64,000 nt of DNA from JAUIET01 sp964352475. GTDB lineage: Bacteria > Pseudomonadota > Gammaproteobacteria > Pseudomonadales > JAUIET01. Below the pieces are notes generated by a model. The model was not told the DNA's origin and made no database searches. It saw nothing but the letters and a program-made list of their open reading frames with translations. The translations under genes were made by a program, and so were the position numbers. Position 1 is the first letter of the stretch. Each line of letters begins with the position of its first letter. The DNA lies in contig CAYGSL010000007.1 of the NCBI GenBank assembly GCA_964352475.1, positions 62,001 to 126,000 on the forward strand, in the 5' to 3' direction. This document shows positions 8,115 through 16,431 of this stretch, in pieces.

Positions 8115-9353
8115 ATGAAACAAATAACCTCTTATCGAACCGCGGCCGTATCAAAAAATGCGCCAGTGGCGTATCACGCGCAGACAATCTGCTGGTCACT
8201 ACTGTTTCTACTGTGCATTTCAACAATGCCAGTGCTGGCAGACACAACGCCTAAATCCACTTACAAGCCAGTGGCCTATCCCACTCAGGTTCTATGGGGA
8301 GATACCCACCTGCACACCACCAACTCGCTAGACGCGAGAGTGCTTGGAGTGACGCTGGATACTGAAGATGCGTATCGCTTTGCCAGAGGCGATGAGGTGG
8401 TTTCAACCACGGGTATACCTGCGCGACTCTCACGACCGCTGGATTTTCTTGTCGTTACCGACCACTCAGATGCCATGGGTATTGTCGACCAGCTGATTGT
8501 CGGGCACCCGCAATTAATGAAAGATCCAGAACTGAAGGAATTACAAAAAAAATTGTCCAGCACCGGNNNNNNNNNNNNNNNNNNNNNNNNNNNNNNNNNN
8601 NNNNNNNNNNNNNNNNNNNNNNNNNNNNNNNNNNNNNNNNNNNNNNNNNNNNNNNNNNNNNNNNNNACCTGGGAAATGAGCAGCTCCGGTTACGCCGCTG
8701 TATGGGCACGTGACAACACCAGAGCCTCGATATGGGACGCCATGTTGAGAAAAGAAGTTTACGCAACGACTGGACCGCGCATAACCGCGCGCTTTTTCGG
8801 TGGCTGGGACTTTTCAGAACAAGACGCCAGTGCGAATAAACTACCCAGTGTAGGATACGCAAAAGGCGTACCAATGGGCGGAACAATCACGAATGATGAT
8901 TCTAACGATAACTCCAAGGCACCGGCTTTCCTTGTGGGCGCATCCAAAGACCCAATGAGTGGCAATCTGGATCGCATTCAAATTGTGAAGGGCTGGTTAG
9001 ACAGTGTCGGCAAAACCCACGAAAAAATATATGACGTGGTATGGGGCGACGCAGACAGGCGCAGTAAAGATAAGCAAGGCAAACTACCCGCCATAAGCGG
9101 CACAGTAGATGTTGCAAATGCCAGCTGGTCTAACTCAATTGGTGACGCGGAACTGGTTGGCTTCTGGCAAGACCCGGATTTTGACGCGGCTCAAGCCGCT
9201 GTTTACTACGCCCGAATTATAGAGATACCTACCCCGCGCTGGACAGCATATGATGCGAAACTTCTGGGGGATAAAATGCCCGAGGGTACGAAGTTTGTTA
9301 TTCAGGAACGAGCCTATACATCGCCGATTTGGTATTCGCCCTCGGCAGAATAA
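8115..9353 (+). CDS. DUF3604 family exported protein, interrupted by a scaffold gap
   Basis: The N-terminal part (residues 1-151) has a signal segment at about 25-43 ending VLADTT, then WGDTHLHTTNS and LVVTDHSDAMG motifs that look like the metal-binding strands of a PHP-like fold. After 100 Ns the C-terminal part resumes at the position equivalent to about residue 470 of the homologue at 46090-48156. The frame is kept across the Ns by chance of gap length. About 300 residues are therefore missing. The family is periplasmic, abundant in marine bacteria and of unknown reaction. A good AAGGAAG ribosome site precedes the ATG. Confidence 0.85.
   Translation: MKQITSYRTAAVSKNAPVAYHAQTICWSLLFLLCISTMPVLADTTPKSTYKPVAYPTQVLWGDTHLHTTNSLDARVLGVTLDTEDAYRFARGDEVVSTTGIPARLSRPLDFLVVTDHSDAMGIVDQLIVGHPQLMKDPELKELQKKLSSTXXXXXXXXXXXXXXXXXXXXXXXXXXXXXXXXXXTWEMSSSGYAAVWARDNTRASIWDAMLRKEVYATTGPRITARFFGGWDFSEQDASANKLPSVGYAKGVPMGGTITNDDSNDNSKAPAFLVGASKDPMSGNLDRIQIVKGWLDSVGKTHEKIYDVVWGDADRRSKDKQGKLPAISGTVDVANASWSNSIGDAELVGFWQDPDFDAAQAAVYYARIIEIPTPRWTAYDAKLLGDKMPEGTKFVIQERAYTSPIWYSPSAE
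8567..8666. other. Assembly gap (100 N)
   Basis: A run of exactly 100 Ns inside the DUF3604 gene, the usual placeholder for a scaffold gap of unknown length. Alignment by eye to the second DUF3604 protein in this window suggests the true gap is about 0.9 kb. Confidence 0.97.
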
Positions 9354-9388
9354 AGTGCCCTTAAACCCGGTCTGTATCCAAGAGAGGC

Positions 9389-9880
9389 TCAAGTTACGGG
9401 ATTTGGTTCTTCCAGTCGCGAAGTACAATTAGGACAACGAATTGCCTTAAAAGGAATTTGCGTTCTGCAAAAAGGGCACTTTTTATGGTCTGGTTCCTCA
9501 GGTTTTGCCGCGTCATCACCAAACTCTTCTTCAAGCTTCTCTTCCATACGATTCATGCCGCGCACAACAATAAACATGACCAATGCGACGAGCAGGAACG
9601 CAATAACATTATTAAAAAAAACACCATAGTTCAGTGTAACTGCGCCGGCTTCCTGGGCGGCAGACAAAGTATCGTAGGGTACTGGTGCGTTTTCTCCCGG
9701 TTTCATTACCCAGAATAAGTCCGCAAAATCGGCACCTCCGGCGGCAAGACCAACGACCGGCATGATGAGATCATTCACCACTGATTTGGCAACCGTCGTG
9801 AATGCTGCGCCAACAGTGAAACCAATGGCCATGTCGACGAGATTGCCACGCATCGCAAATTTTTTGAATTCTTGCCACAT
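9389..9880 (-). CDS. mscL: Large-conductance mechanosensitive channel MscL with C-terminal zinc ribbon
   Basis: A 163-residue channel subunit starting MWQEFKKFAMRGN, the canonical MscL opening. It has two transmembrane helices (about residues 15-45 and 70-100) and a periplasmic loop, and protects against hypo-osmotic shock. The ATG at 9880 has a GAGAGGG ribosome site; a longer frame to 9922 is unlikely. After the cytoplasmic helix comes an unusual tail with CPFC and CPNC pairs spaced as a zinc ribbon (about residues 135-153), absent from the E. coli protein of 136 residues. It is a stand-alone gene, convergent with the DUF3604 gene. Confidence 0.93.
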   Translation of the reverse strand: MWQEFKKFAMRGNLVDMAIGFTVGAAFTTVAKSVVNDLIMPVVGLAAGGADFADLFWVMKPGENAPVPYDTLSAAQEAGAVTLNYGVFFNNVIAFLLVALVMFIVVRGMNRMEEKLEEEFGDDAAKPEEPDHKKCPFCRTQIPFKAIRCPNCTSRLEEPNPVT

Positions 9881-9925
9881 TTTAAACCCTCTCTCCCCAA
9901 TACAGATTATCCTGCCCACCAATAA

Positions 9926-9945
9926 GCCGCCTGATGCCAGGCGGC
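9926..9945 (-). terminator. Possible terminator hairpin after the Rieske/SDR operon
   Basis: An 8-bp perfect stem, GCCGCCTG (9926-9933) with CAGGCGGC (9938-9945) and a four-base loop, lies about 70 bases beyond the last gene of the minus-strand operon (10014-10790). On that strand it is followed only by a weak CTTATT run, so termination efficiency is uncertain. Confidence 0.4.
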
Positions 9946-10013
9946 CTATTCAAGGTATACGATATCAGCCGATCGAGCTAACAGGCAAAGGGAAGAGGCC
10001 CAAGGTGTTTCGA

Positions 10014-10790
10014 TTACGTCTTTAACACCACACCTTCAGTGATAGTCACCGTATTATCAATCACCATTTCAGCGCCATTGACTGATTTGGATTCGTCGGA
10101 CGCCAGAAACAACACCATATTGGCAACGTCGGCTGGCTCGCCTACCCAAAGCCCATCCATTGCGTCCGCCGCTTCAGGATTAGCGCTTCTAACGGTGTCT
10201 TGAACGCCACGTAGCATGGGTGTGTCTATATTGCCGGGGTGAATCGAATTGCAACGAATCCCGTACCCTTCCTGGGCGCTGAGGCAAGCGATGGATTTAG
10301 TCATGCCTCGGATCGCACTTTTGGAGGCTGCATAGGCAAATATTCTCGGCATGCCATTGATGCTGGCGGTAGAACACATATTGATGATAGAGCCCCCACC
10401 CGAGGCTTTCATGGCACGCACTGCGTGCTTGGATCCAAAGAAGGTACCGTCGGTCCCAACCGCGTTAACCTTGCGCCATAAGTCTTCAGTGGTGTCTTCA
10501 ATGCTCGCCAGTTGCACGATTCCAGCGGCGTTCATTAAGACATCCAGCCGTCCATGTCGAGCAACAACGTCATCAACCAGGTCGCTCCATTGTTGCTCCA
10601 CGGTTACGTTAAGCACATGAAATTCGGCGCGCGGAATGGTTTCGGCCGACTCACGTCCTAACGTCTCGTTGATGTCAGCAAGTATTACTGTCGCCCCCTC
10701 TTCAGCCAGACGTTGGGCTGAAGCCAGGCCAAGCCCGGAGGCACCACCGGAAATAATGGCAACTTTCTTATCTACGCGACCCATAATCAT
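10014..10790 (-). CDS. SDR family oxidoreductase (classical)
   Basis: A 258-residue NAD(P)-dependent dehydrogenase. It has the TGxxxGxG cofactor motif as SGGASGLG near residue 15, Asp39 in the LADIN stretch suggesting NAD preference, the NAAG motif near 88, and the active-site Ser with YAASK near 155. It begins three bases after the stop of the neighbouring SDR and is the last gene of the operon headed by the Rieske oxygenase. A cis-diol or hydroxy-ring dehydrogenase role is plausible from context. Two in-frame ATGs (10790, 10784) are possible starts. Confidence 0.9.
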   Translation of the reverse strand: MIMGRVDKKVAIISGGASGLGLASAQRLAEEGATVILADINETLGRESAETIPRAEFHVLNVTVEQQWSDLVDDVVARHGRLDVLMNAAGIVQLASIEDTTEDLWRKVNAVGTDGTFFGSKHAVRAMKASGGGSIINMCSTASINGMPRIFAYAASKSAIRGMTKSIACLSAQEGYGIRCNSIHPGNIDTPMLRGVQDTVRSANPEAADAMDGLWVGEPADVANMVLFLASDESKSVNGAEMVIDNTVTITEGVVLKT

Positions 10791-10793
10791 TCG

Positions 10794-11549
10794 CTAGTAA
10801 CGTGGCAGGTGGCCCATCTGGCCACCGCCTGACAGGTCCAGAACCTGACCATTGATGAAGCCTGACTTTTTCTCGTCGCCTAAGAACAGCACCGCTTCAG
10901 CCATATCGTCTACGGTTCCCATACGCCCGGCCGGCGTTTCGCGCACATAAGCGTCTACAACCTCCTGCATTGAGAACAATCCGCCAGTCATATCGGTTTC
11001 GATTAAACCGGCGGCAATGGAGTTAAAGCGAACTTTTTGCTCCGCGTACTCGGTTGCGGCTATCTTGATCGCATAATCAATGCCAGCCCGCGCTCCTGAG
11101 TATGGCGACATACCGGGTCCAGGCAATCTAGCCGTTAACGACGAAATTGCGATTACTGAGCCTCCTTCCGTCATGGCCGCTGCTGCGTGTTTAAAGAACA
11201 ACAGAGTACCGATAAAGCTTACTTCCACAGTTGGTCGAATAGTTTCCGCTGTCAGATCAGCAATCATGCATGGAATAAACGTGCCAGAAGAGTTCACCGC
11301 AATATCTACCTTGCCGTAGGTCGCAGATGCTGTCTTGAACAGATTCTCTAATTGCGCTTCGTCCGTTATGTCGCTGGTCACTGCCAGGCCACCGATTTCC
11401 GCTGCCAATACGTCCAGCGGCTCTTTGCGGCGCGCTGATACAACAACGTTAGCTCCTTCTGCCGCTAGGCGACGAGCAATGGCGGTACCGAAATTTTTCT
11501 CGCCGGAAGCGCCTAGAATAACGGCGGTCTTACCGTCTAGTGAGCCCAT
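10794..11549 (-). CDS. Divergent SDR family protein with Arg in place of catalytic Lys
   Basis: A 251-residue SDR. Its cofactor loop is the unusual GASGEKNFG form rather than TGxxxGIG, shared with the paralogue at 54166-54960. The catalytic tetrad reads YSGAR: the lysine of YxxxK is replaced by arginine (codon CGG), while the preceding ISS serines and the tyrosine remain. Activity may be reduced or altered. It sits between two classical SDR genes downstream of a Rieske oxygenase, with 32 bases to the upstream gene and 3 to the downstream one. Confidence 0.85.
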   Translation of the reverse strand: MGSLDGKTAVILGASGEKNFGTAIARRLAAEGANVVVSARRKEPLDVLAAEIGGLAVTSDITDEAQLENLFKTASATYGKVDIAVNSSGTFIPCMIADLTAETIRPTVEVSFIGTLLFFKHAAAAMTEGGSVIAISSLTARLPGPGMSPYSGARAGIDYAIKIAATEYAEQKVRFNSIAAGLIETDMTGGLFSMQEVVDAYVRETPAGRMGTVDDMAEAVLFLGDEKKSGFINGQVLDLSGGGQMGHLPRY

Positions 11550-11581
11550 GGTTTTCTCCAGTTGTCAGGTTAATAAAAGAA

Positions 11582-12373
11582 TCAAAGAGTTGTAAGAACA
11601 TGACCGCCATCAACAGTCAGCATAGAACCAGTCATTAACGAGCCAGCGTCAGAGGCTAATAACAATAGCGGTCCATTTAATTCATACAGATCGCCAGTCC
11701 GCCGCTGCGGTATGCGTCGGATCATGTCTTGTCCTGATTCGGTTTCGAACCATTCATTATTGATAGCGGTATTAAAATAACCTGGGCACAGAGCGTTAAC
11801 CCGGATGTTGTGCCTGGCGAGTTCCAGCGCCGTTGCCTTCGTAAAATGTTTTACGGCCGCCTTCGCAGCTGCATAGCTGCTCACTTCCTTCTGAACGCGT
11901 TCGCCAAGAATAGAAGCGACATTAACAATGCTGCCTGGCTCTTTCGCCGCAACCATTCGTTGCGCTGCTTCGCGTGATGCGTACATTACTCCATTCAGAT
12001 TGGTGTCGATTACCGTGTGCCAATCGGAATCACTCATTCCTAATAGCGCTTTGGGCAGTGAAATTCCGGCGTTGTTCACCAAAATGTTTACCACGCCAAA
12101 TGCCTGTTGCGCAGCATCGAATCCGGCCTTCACACTGTCACTGTCGGTGACGTCCATGGTTATTGCTATGGCATCGGCGCCTTTTGCCTTCAAATTATCA
12201 CAAGCTTCTTCTATTAACTGGCTTCTTCGCGCCGTAAGCACCACTTTGGCGCCAGCGCTGGCTAACACAGAAGCAAAGTGCAGCCCAAAACCGCTGGAAG
12301 CGCCTGTAATCAATGCTACTTTATCGCGCACCAGAAACGGCGCTAAAACGTCCATGGGATCAGCTTGTGTCAT
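11582..12373 (-). CDS. SDR family oxidoreductase (classical)
   Basis: A 263-residue dehydrogenase with TGASSGFG near residue 24, NNAG near 103, and YAAAK active-site residues near 170. Its start overlaps the Rieske oxygenase stop as ATGA, indicating coupled translation, so it is the likeliest direct partner of that oxygenase, for example as dehydrogenase of the hydroxylated product. The C-terminal GSMLTVDGGH segment is the usual family ending. Confidence 0.9.
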   Translation of the reverse strand: MTQADPMDVLAPFLVRDKVALITGASSGFGLHFASVLASAGAKVVLTARRSQLIEEACDNLKAKGADAIAITMDVTDSDSVKAGFDAAQQAFGVVNILVNNAGISLPKALLGMSDSDWHTVIDTNLNGVMYASREAAQRMVAAKEPGSIVNVASILGERVQKEVSSYAAAKAAVKHFTKATALELARHNIRVNALCPGYFNTAINNEWFETESGQDMIRRIPQRRTGDLYELNGPLLLLASDAGSLMTGSMLTVDGGHVLTTL

Positions 12374-13758
12374 GAGTCGAACAAATATTTGTCAAGAGTT
12401 TGATGAAAATGGCGGATACGCACCTCCTGGTAATTGGCGAGCTGCACTTGCCCTGATTTCAGATTTTTTAAACCGCGTTGAATCGCTTCCAGATTAGTCA
12501 GGTCCTGATCGAACACTCGGCCAAGCCCACCTTCCAGTCCTGGCGCTTCAGAAAACAGTTGGTCTTCAGACAGTTTGTGAATCTCGCAGTCTGCGGGCCG
12601 CTCGGCATTTTCCGGATATCGCATCAACACGATAATTTCCATGGTGCACTTGGTGTGGTCATCACCATAAGGTTTCATACGATACGTCAGGTTGGGATGA
12701 AACCCGGCCCACGGCGCAAAGTTTGGAAACACTGAATACAAAATTGAATCCATAATTTCGCTGTAAGTACAGAATTCGGCAAGATCGCTCTGATAATCTT
12801 CAGAATATTGTTTGAAGAAAAAATCGGCCAGCCATTCGCGCGCTGACATTCCTTCTGGCACATCCAGGACTTCATCATCGTTTACCAATAGAGCGTGAGT
12901 CAGCCAGTCATTCACTGTTTTGTTCGCCGGCACATCTTCCAGATGTGGACTAACCACGCCCATTGGCGAAATCGTGCGGCTTATATTGTCGCCCCATATA
13001 TCGTACTGCGAGTTTGAATCGCCTAGATAAGGCATGATCTGCGGATGAGTCTGCACTGTGTGATACGACTCAATAAACGCTTCCCAGGCAATTTTCCAGT
13101 TACAGCCAATTACCTTCTCAATATGCATGGCCTTGAAAGTAGTTTCAGGCTTCCAGCGTTCGAAGTGTTGCGGAAGAATGCCCATGTAGCTTTGCAGCGA
13201 CTCGGCGTTTTCATCCATATTGATAAAGATCCAGCCGCCCCAGGTATCCACCTGTGCTTCGGGTAAGGAAAACTCTTCCGGATTAATGTGCGGAAAATCC
13301 CATTGGCATGGTGCGCCCTGAAACTCACCATCGAGATTCCAACGGAATCCATGAAACGGGCATTTGATTTCCCTGGCCGTGCCGGCACCCTGCTTTAATT
13401 GGCGGCCACGGTGCAAACAGGCATTGGGGTATGCCTTTAGCGCCATTGATTCAGTGCGCGTGATAAATAGCGAGTAGCTTGCGATGTCGTACGTCGTAAA
13501 CGACCCGGCTTCCGCCAGTTCCGTCTCGCGACAAACGGCCTGCCAGGTTCGGTTCCACATTTTGGCTACTTCAAGATCGTGGTATTCACGACTCAGGTAA
13601 CGGTCAACCGATAATGGCTCTGAACCCAGATAAGTGTTGGTATTTTCGCGTAAGGCGTCAGGAACCGGGTTAGGCTCCTTATCAAGCATTTGCTGATACG
13701 ATTCGCCGCTGGAGCGGGCGAAGACCTGCGCATCGCTGGAATTATTGCTTTCCGTCAT
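12370..13758 (-). CDS. Rieske non-haem iron ring-hydroxylating oxygenase, alpha subunit
   Basis: A 462-residue oxygenase. The Rieske [2Fe-2S] ligands are Cys114, His116, Cys133 and His136; the mononuclear iron site is His233 and His238 (ESYHTVQTH) with Asp419 as the carboxylate. It would hydroxylate a ring or demethylate with O2 and electrons from a reductase that is not encoded nearby. I start it at the ATG at 13758, with GGAG eight bases upstream. The 31-residue longer reading would translate the operator at 13802. The promoter TTGACT-17-TATTTT (-35 at 13808-13803, -10 at 13785-13780) reads into it. Confidence 0.93.
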   Translation of the reverse strand: MTESNNSSDAQVFARSSGESYQQMLDKEPNPVPDALRENTNTYLGSEPLSVDRYLSREYHDLEVAKMWNRTWQAVCRETELAEAGSFTTYDIASYSLFITRTESMALKAYPNACLHRGRQLKQGAGTAREIKCPFHGFRWNLDGEFQGAPCQWDFPHINPEEFSLPEAQVDTWGGWIFINMDENAESLQSYMGILPQHFERWKPETTFKAMHIEKVIGCNWKIAWEAFIESYHTVQTHPQIMPYLGDSNSQYDIWGDNISRTISPMGVVSPHLEDVPANKTVNDWLTHALLVNDDEVLDVPEGMSAREWLADFFFKQYSEDYQSDLAEFCTYSEIMDSILYSVFPNFAPWAGFHPNLTYRMKPYGDDHTKCTMEIIVLMRYPENAERPADCEIHKLSEDQLFSEAPGLEGGLGRVFDQDLTNLEAIQRGLKNLKSGQVQLANYQEVRIRHFHQTLDKYLFDS

Positions 13759-13779
13759 GATGTGTCTCCGAATAGCAGC

Positions 13780-13842
13780 AAAATAGCGGTTTATAAAAAA
13801 GCAGTCAAGACTGTTTGTTTTTTTAATCGATTCTGTTACTGT
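13780..13842. promoter_or_regulatory. Operator O2 between divergent promoters (Rieske operon / TetR operon)
   Basis: The palindrome CAGTCAAGACTG at 13802-13813 is flanked by A and T runs. On the minus strand TTGACT (13808-13803) overlaps the left half-site and is spaced 17 bp from TATTTT (13785-13780). On the plus strand TTTGTT (13814-13819) is spaced 17 bp from TACTGT (13837-13842). A protein bound here would control both operons, including the tetR gene itself, giving autoregulation. Confidence 0.75.
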
Positions 13843-13881
13843 CTGAAGCAAGCATGCTGAGAATAATAACCGGAGAATATT

Positions 13882-14229
13882 ATGTCTTTAACCATTGTTG
13901 CGGGAACAATAGAAATAGCAGCTAAAGATCGCGATAGAGCTCTGCAAGAAGCGGCTCAGCTAATGAGTGATACGCGCGCGCAAGACGGCTGCAATCACTA
14001 CGTGTGGGCCGCTGACCCCACATCCGATAAACGTATATATGTTTATGAAAACTGGGCATCAACCGAAACCTTTGCCGCTCACCTGGCGGGTGAATACTAT
14101 GCAAAGATGTTAGCTCATCTCGGCAGTTTCGGTCTGGAAAACGTTGAAGTGAAAAAGTTTCAGGTAGCGCGCGAGCAAGCGGTCTACGATCCGGAAGGCG
14201 TTCCAAGAGCGGATTTCTTCGACGAATAA
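13882..14229 (+). CDS. Antibiotic biosynthesis monooxygenase (ABM) domain protein
   Basis: A 115-residue ferredoxin-like dimeric alpha-beta protein. The conserved EGCxxY-type motif reads DGCNHYVW (near residues 35-42), followed by a YENWAS stretch and a His-rich helix, both standard in the family. Members range from cofactor-free quinol monooxygenases to haem-degrading enzymes. Here it is the first gene of an operator-controlled operon opposite a Rieske oxygenase, so oxidation of a hydroxylated aromatic is plausible. A GGAG ribosome site precedes the ATG. Confidence 0.85.
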   Translation: MSLTIVAGTIEIAAKDRDRALQEAAQLMSDTRAQDGCNHYVWAADPTSDKRIYVYENWASTETFAAHLAGEYYAKMLAHLGSFGLENVEVKKFQVAREQAVYDPEGVPRADFFDE

Positions 14230-14253
14230 TCACCTACACGGAGGACACGCCCC

Positions 14254-16431
14254 GTGGCTACGAAAACTGTTAAGACCTATTGCCGCTTTTGTCATGCCTA
14301 TTGCCCAATGGAGGCAACGGTTGAAGACAACAAGCTCATCTCAATAGCCCCTGATACCAGCAATCCCGTGTACGGCGGCTATACCTGCGAAAAAGGTCGC
14401 CAGCTCGTTGAGCAGATTTATCACCCTACTCGTTTGCAGGCTTCGCAAAAGCGCACAAGCGATGGTTCTTTTGCGGATGTGAGTTCTGATCAAGCAATGG
14501 ATGAAATTGCCGAGAAACTGCAGGCAATTATTAAAGAACACGGGCCACGCAGTGTGGCGAGTTACAACGGTACTTATTCGTTTCAGAATTCAGCAGCACA
14601 TGATGTAGCGCGTGCCTGGCATGCAGCCATTGACTCGCCCTCCTATTACACCAGCATCACGATTGACCAGCCGGCAAAAGTAGCCATTGGTCTTGCGCGT
14701 ATGGGATTTTGGAATGGCAGCTGTCACACCTGGAGCAACTCAGACGTTTCACTGATTATTGGCAACAACACACTGGTATCGCACTACTCCATGCCAGGCA
14801 CTATTCCTTCGTTTAGCCCGGCAAATGCCTTGCGTGAGGGTCAGAAACGCGGCTTGAAAGTAATCTGCGTTGATCCGAGAGAAACGGAAGTTGCACGTCG
14901 CGCCGACCTGCACATACAGATAAAGCCCGGTTATGACGCTGCGTTGTTAGCGAGCATGATTAATGTAATTCTCAACGAAAATCTGCATGATCAAGCATTC
15001 TGCGACGAACACGCGCAGGGTCTGGACCAACTTAAAGCCGATGTCTCGCCTTTCACTCCGAAAGCAGTGGCAGCGAATGCAGGTATCTCTGAAGAAGAAA
15101 TTATTGAAGCTGCGAGAATGTTTGCGGCTGGCCCACGCGGTACAGCGGCATCCGGAACCGGCCCGGAAATGGGCCCACACGCCAATTTGCTCCAGCATTT
15201 GATTCAATCATTGAATGTTATATGCGGTCGCTACAACCGCGCGGGTGAACGCGTGCCCAACCCAGGCAACTTAACATTGAATACGCCAATGTTCGCGCAG
15301 GCCACACCGCCGCAGCCACAGTGGCTGCACGATGGTGTGAAGAGCAGAATCTCTGATGACATTGGTGAAGTCGTGGTGGTAGGTCCTTACGGGCCTCTAA
15401 AAGAAATGCCCACGGCTGTTATCGCTGATGAAATCTTACTGGAAGGCGATGGTCAGATTAAGGCGCTAATTTGTGTGGGTGGTAACCCATTGTTGGCCTG
15501 GCCAGATCAGGAAAAGACACTGCGAGCACTTAGAGGTTTGGATCTGCTAGTGTGCGTCGATATAAAAATGGGGCCAACGTCAGAACTGGCAGACTACGTT
15601 CTTGCACCGAAAATATGCCTGGAACGAGAAGACGTTACGCTGCTGACTGATATCTGGTACGAGCAGCCCTACAGCCAATACACTAAAAAGGTGGTGGAAG
15701 CAGAAGGCGACAAAATTGAAGAGTGGGAATTATTCTGGGGCCTGGGTAAGCGCATGGGCCTTGATATGGCGCTGGCAAACGGCCCAATTAACATGAATGA
15801 AAAACCCAGCAAATTCGATTTATTGAAGCTGATCACTGACGGCTCGCGCGTGCCCATCGAACAAATAGCCGCACATGAAGGCGGCAAGATTTATGAAGAA
15901 AATCAGGTCATTTTGCAGCCTGCAGATCCTGCCACTCAAGGTCGTTTGGAACTTTATCCCGAAGACCTGGGCAACGAGCTTCAAGCCGCATTTGCAGACC
16001 TGCAAAACACCAATCAACACCCGGACTTTTCGCACGTACTGATCAGTCGCCGTATGAAGAACACGTACAATTCAACAGGTCAGGAATTCACGCAGCTGCG
16101 CAGCCGTGGCACAACTAATCCTGCGTACATCAATTCAAGCGATCTGAACGAACTCGGTATTGCCGATGGTGATATGATTAATGTTGAATCTGCACACGGT
16201 CGCATTCCCGCCATAGCCGCTGCCAGTGACGACGTTAAACCCGGAGTTATCTCAATGTCGCACTGCTGGGGTGGCTCACCAGAACCGACTGCAGGATCGG
16301 ATTCGAAAGTATCGGAAATTGGCAGCAATACGAATCGTTTAGTGAGTAATTTGGCCGAGTATAAAAAGTATTCCGGTATGCCAAGACAAAGCTGCGTGCC
16401 CGTTAATATTAGTAAATCCGCAGTACACTGA
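14254..16431 (+). CDS. Molybdopterin-dependent oxidoreductase with N-terminal [4Fe-4S] cluster
   Basis: A 725-residue DMSO-reductase-superfamily catalytic subunit. The cluster cysteines are Cys10, Cys13, Cys17 and Cys45, at the very N-terminus, and no Tat signal is present, so the enzyme is cytoplasmic. Domains I-III run through about residue 560 and the C-terminal molybdopterin-dinucleotide-binding domain occupies about 600-715. It starts with GTG behind GGAGG. No electron-transfer or membrane subunit lies nearby, making it an orphan catalytic subunit; it might perform a hydroxylation, a dehydrogenation or a non-redox hydration. The substrate is unknown. Confidence 0.9.
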   Translation: MATKTVKTYCRFCHAYCPMEATVEDNKLISIAPDTSNPVYGGYTCEKGRQLVEQIYHPTRLQASQKRTSDGSFADVSSDQAMDEIAEKLQAIIKEHGPRSVASYNGTYSFQNSAAHDVARAWHAAIDSPSYYTSITIDQPAKVAIGLARMGFWNGSCHTWSNSDVSLIIGNNTLVSHYSMPGTIPSFSPANALREGQKRGLKVICVDPRETEVARRADLHIQIKPGYDAALLASMINVILNENLHDQAFCDEHAQGLDQLKADVSPFTPKAVAANAGISEEEIIEAARMFAAGPRGTAASGTGPEMGPHANLLQHLIQSLNVICGRYNRAGERVPNPGNLTLNTPMFAQATPPQPQWLHDGVKSRISDDIGEVVVVGPYGPLKEMPTAVIADEILLEGDGQIKALICVGGNPLLAWPDQEKTLRALRGLDLLVCVDIKMGPTSELADYVLAPKICLEREDVTLLTDIWYEQPYSQYTKKVVEAEGDKIEEWELFWGLGKRMGLDMALANGPINMNEKPSKFDLLKLITDGSRVPIEQIAAHEGGKIYEENQVILQPADPATQGRLELYPEDLGNELQAAFADLQNTNQHPDFSHVLISRRMKNTYNSTGQEFTQLRSRGTTNPAYINSSDLNELGIADGDMINVESAHGRIPAIAAASDDVKPGVISMSHCWGGSPEPTAGSDSKVSEIGSNTNRLVSNLAEYKKYSGMPRQSCVPVNISKSAVH

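Noticed and set aside
13759..13851. N-terminal extension of the Rieske oxygenase
   Set aside because: The added 31 codons translate operator O2 and both promoters; the ATG at 13758 has a good ribosome site.
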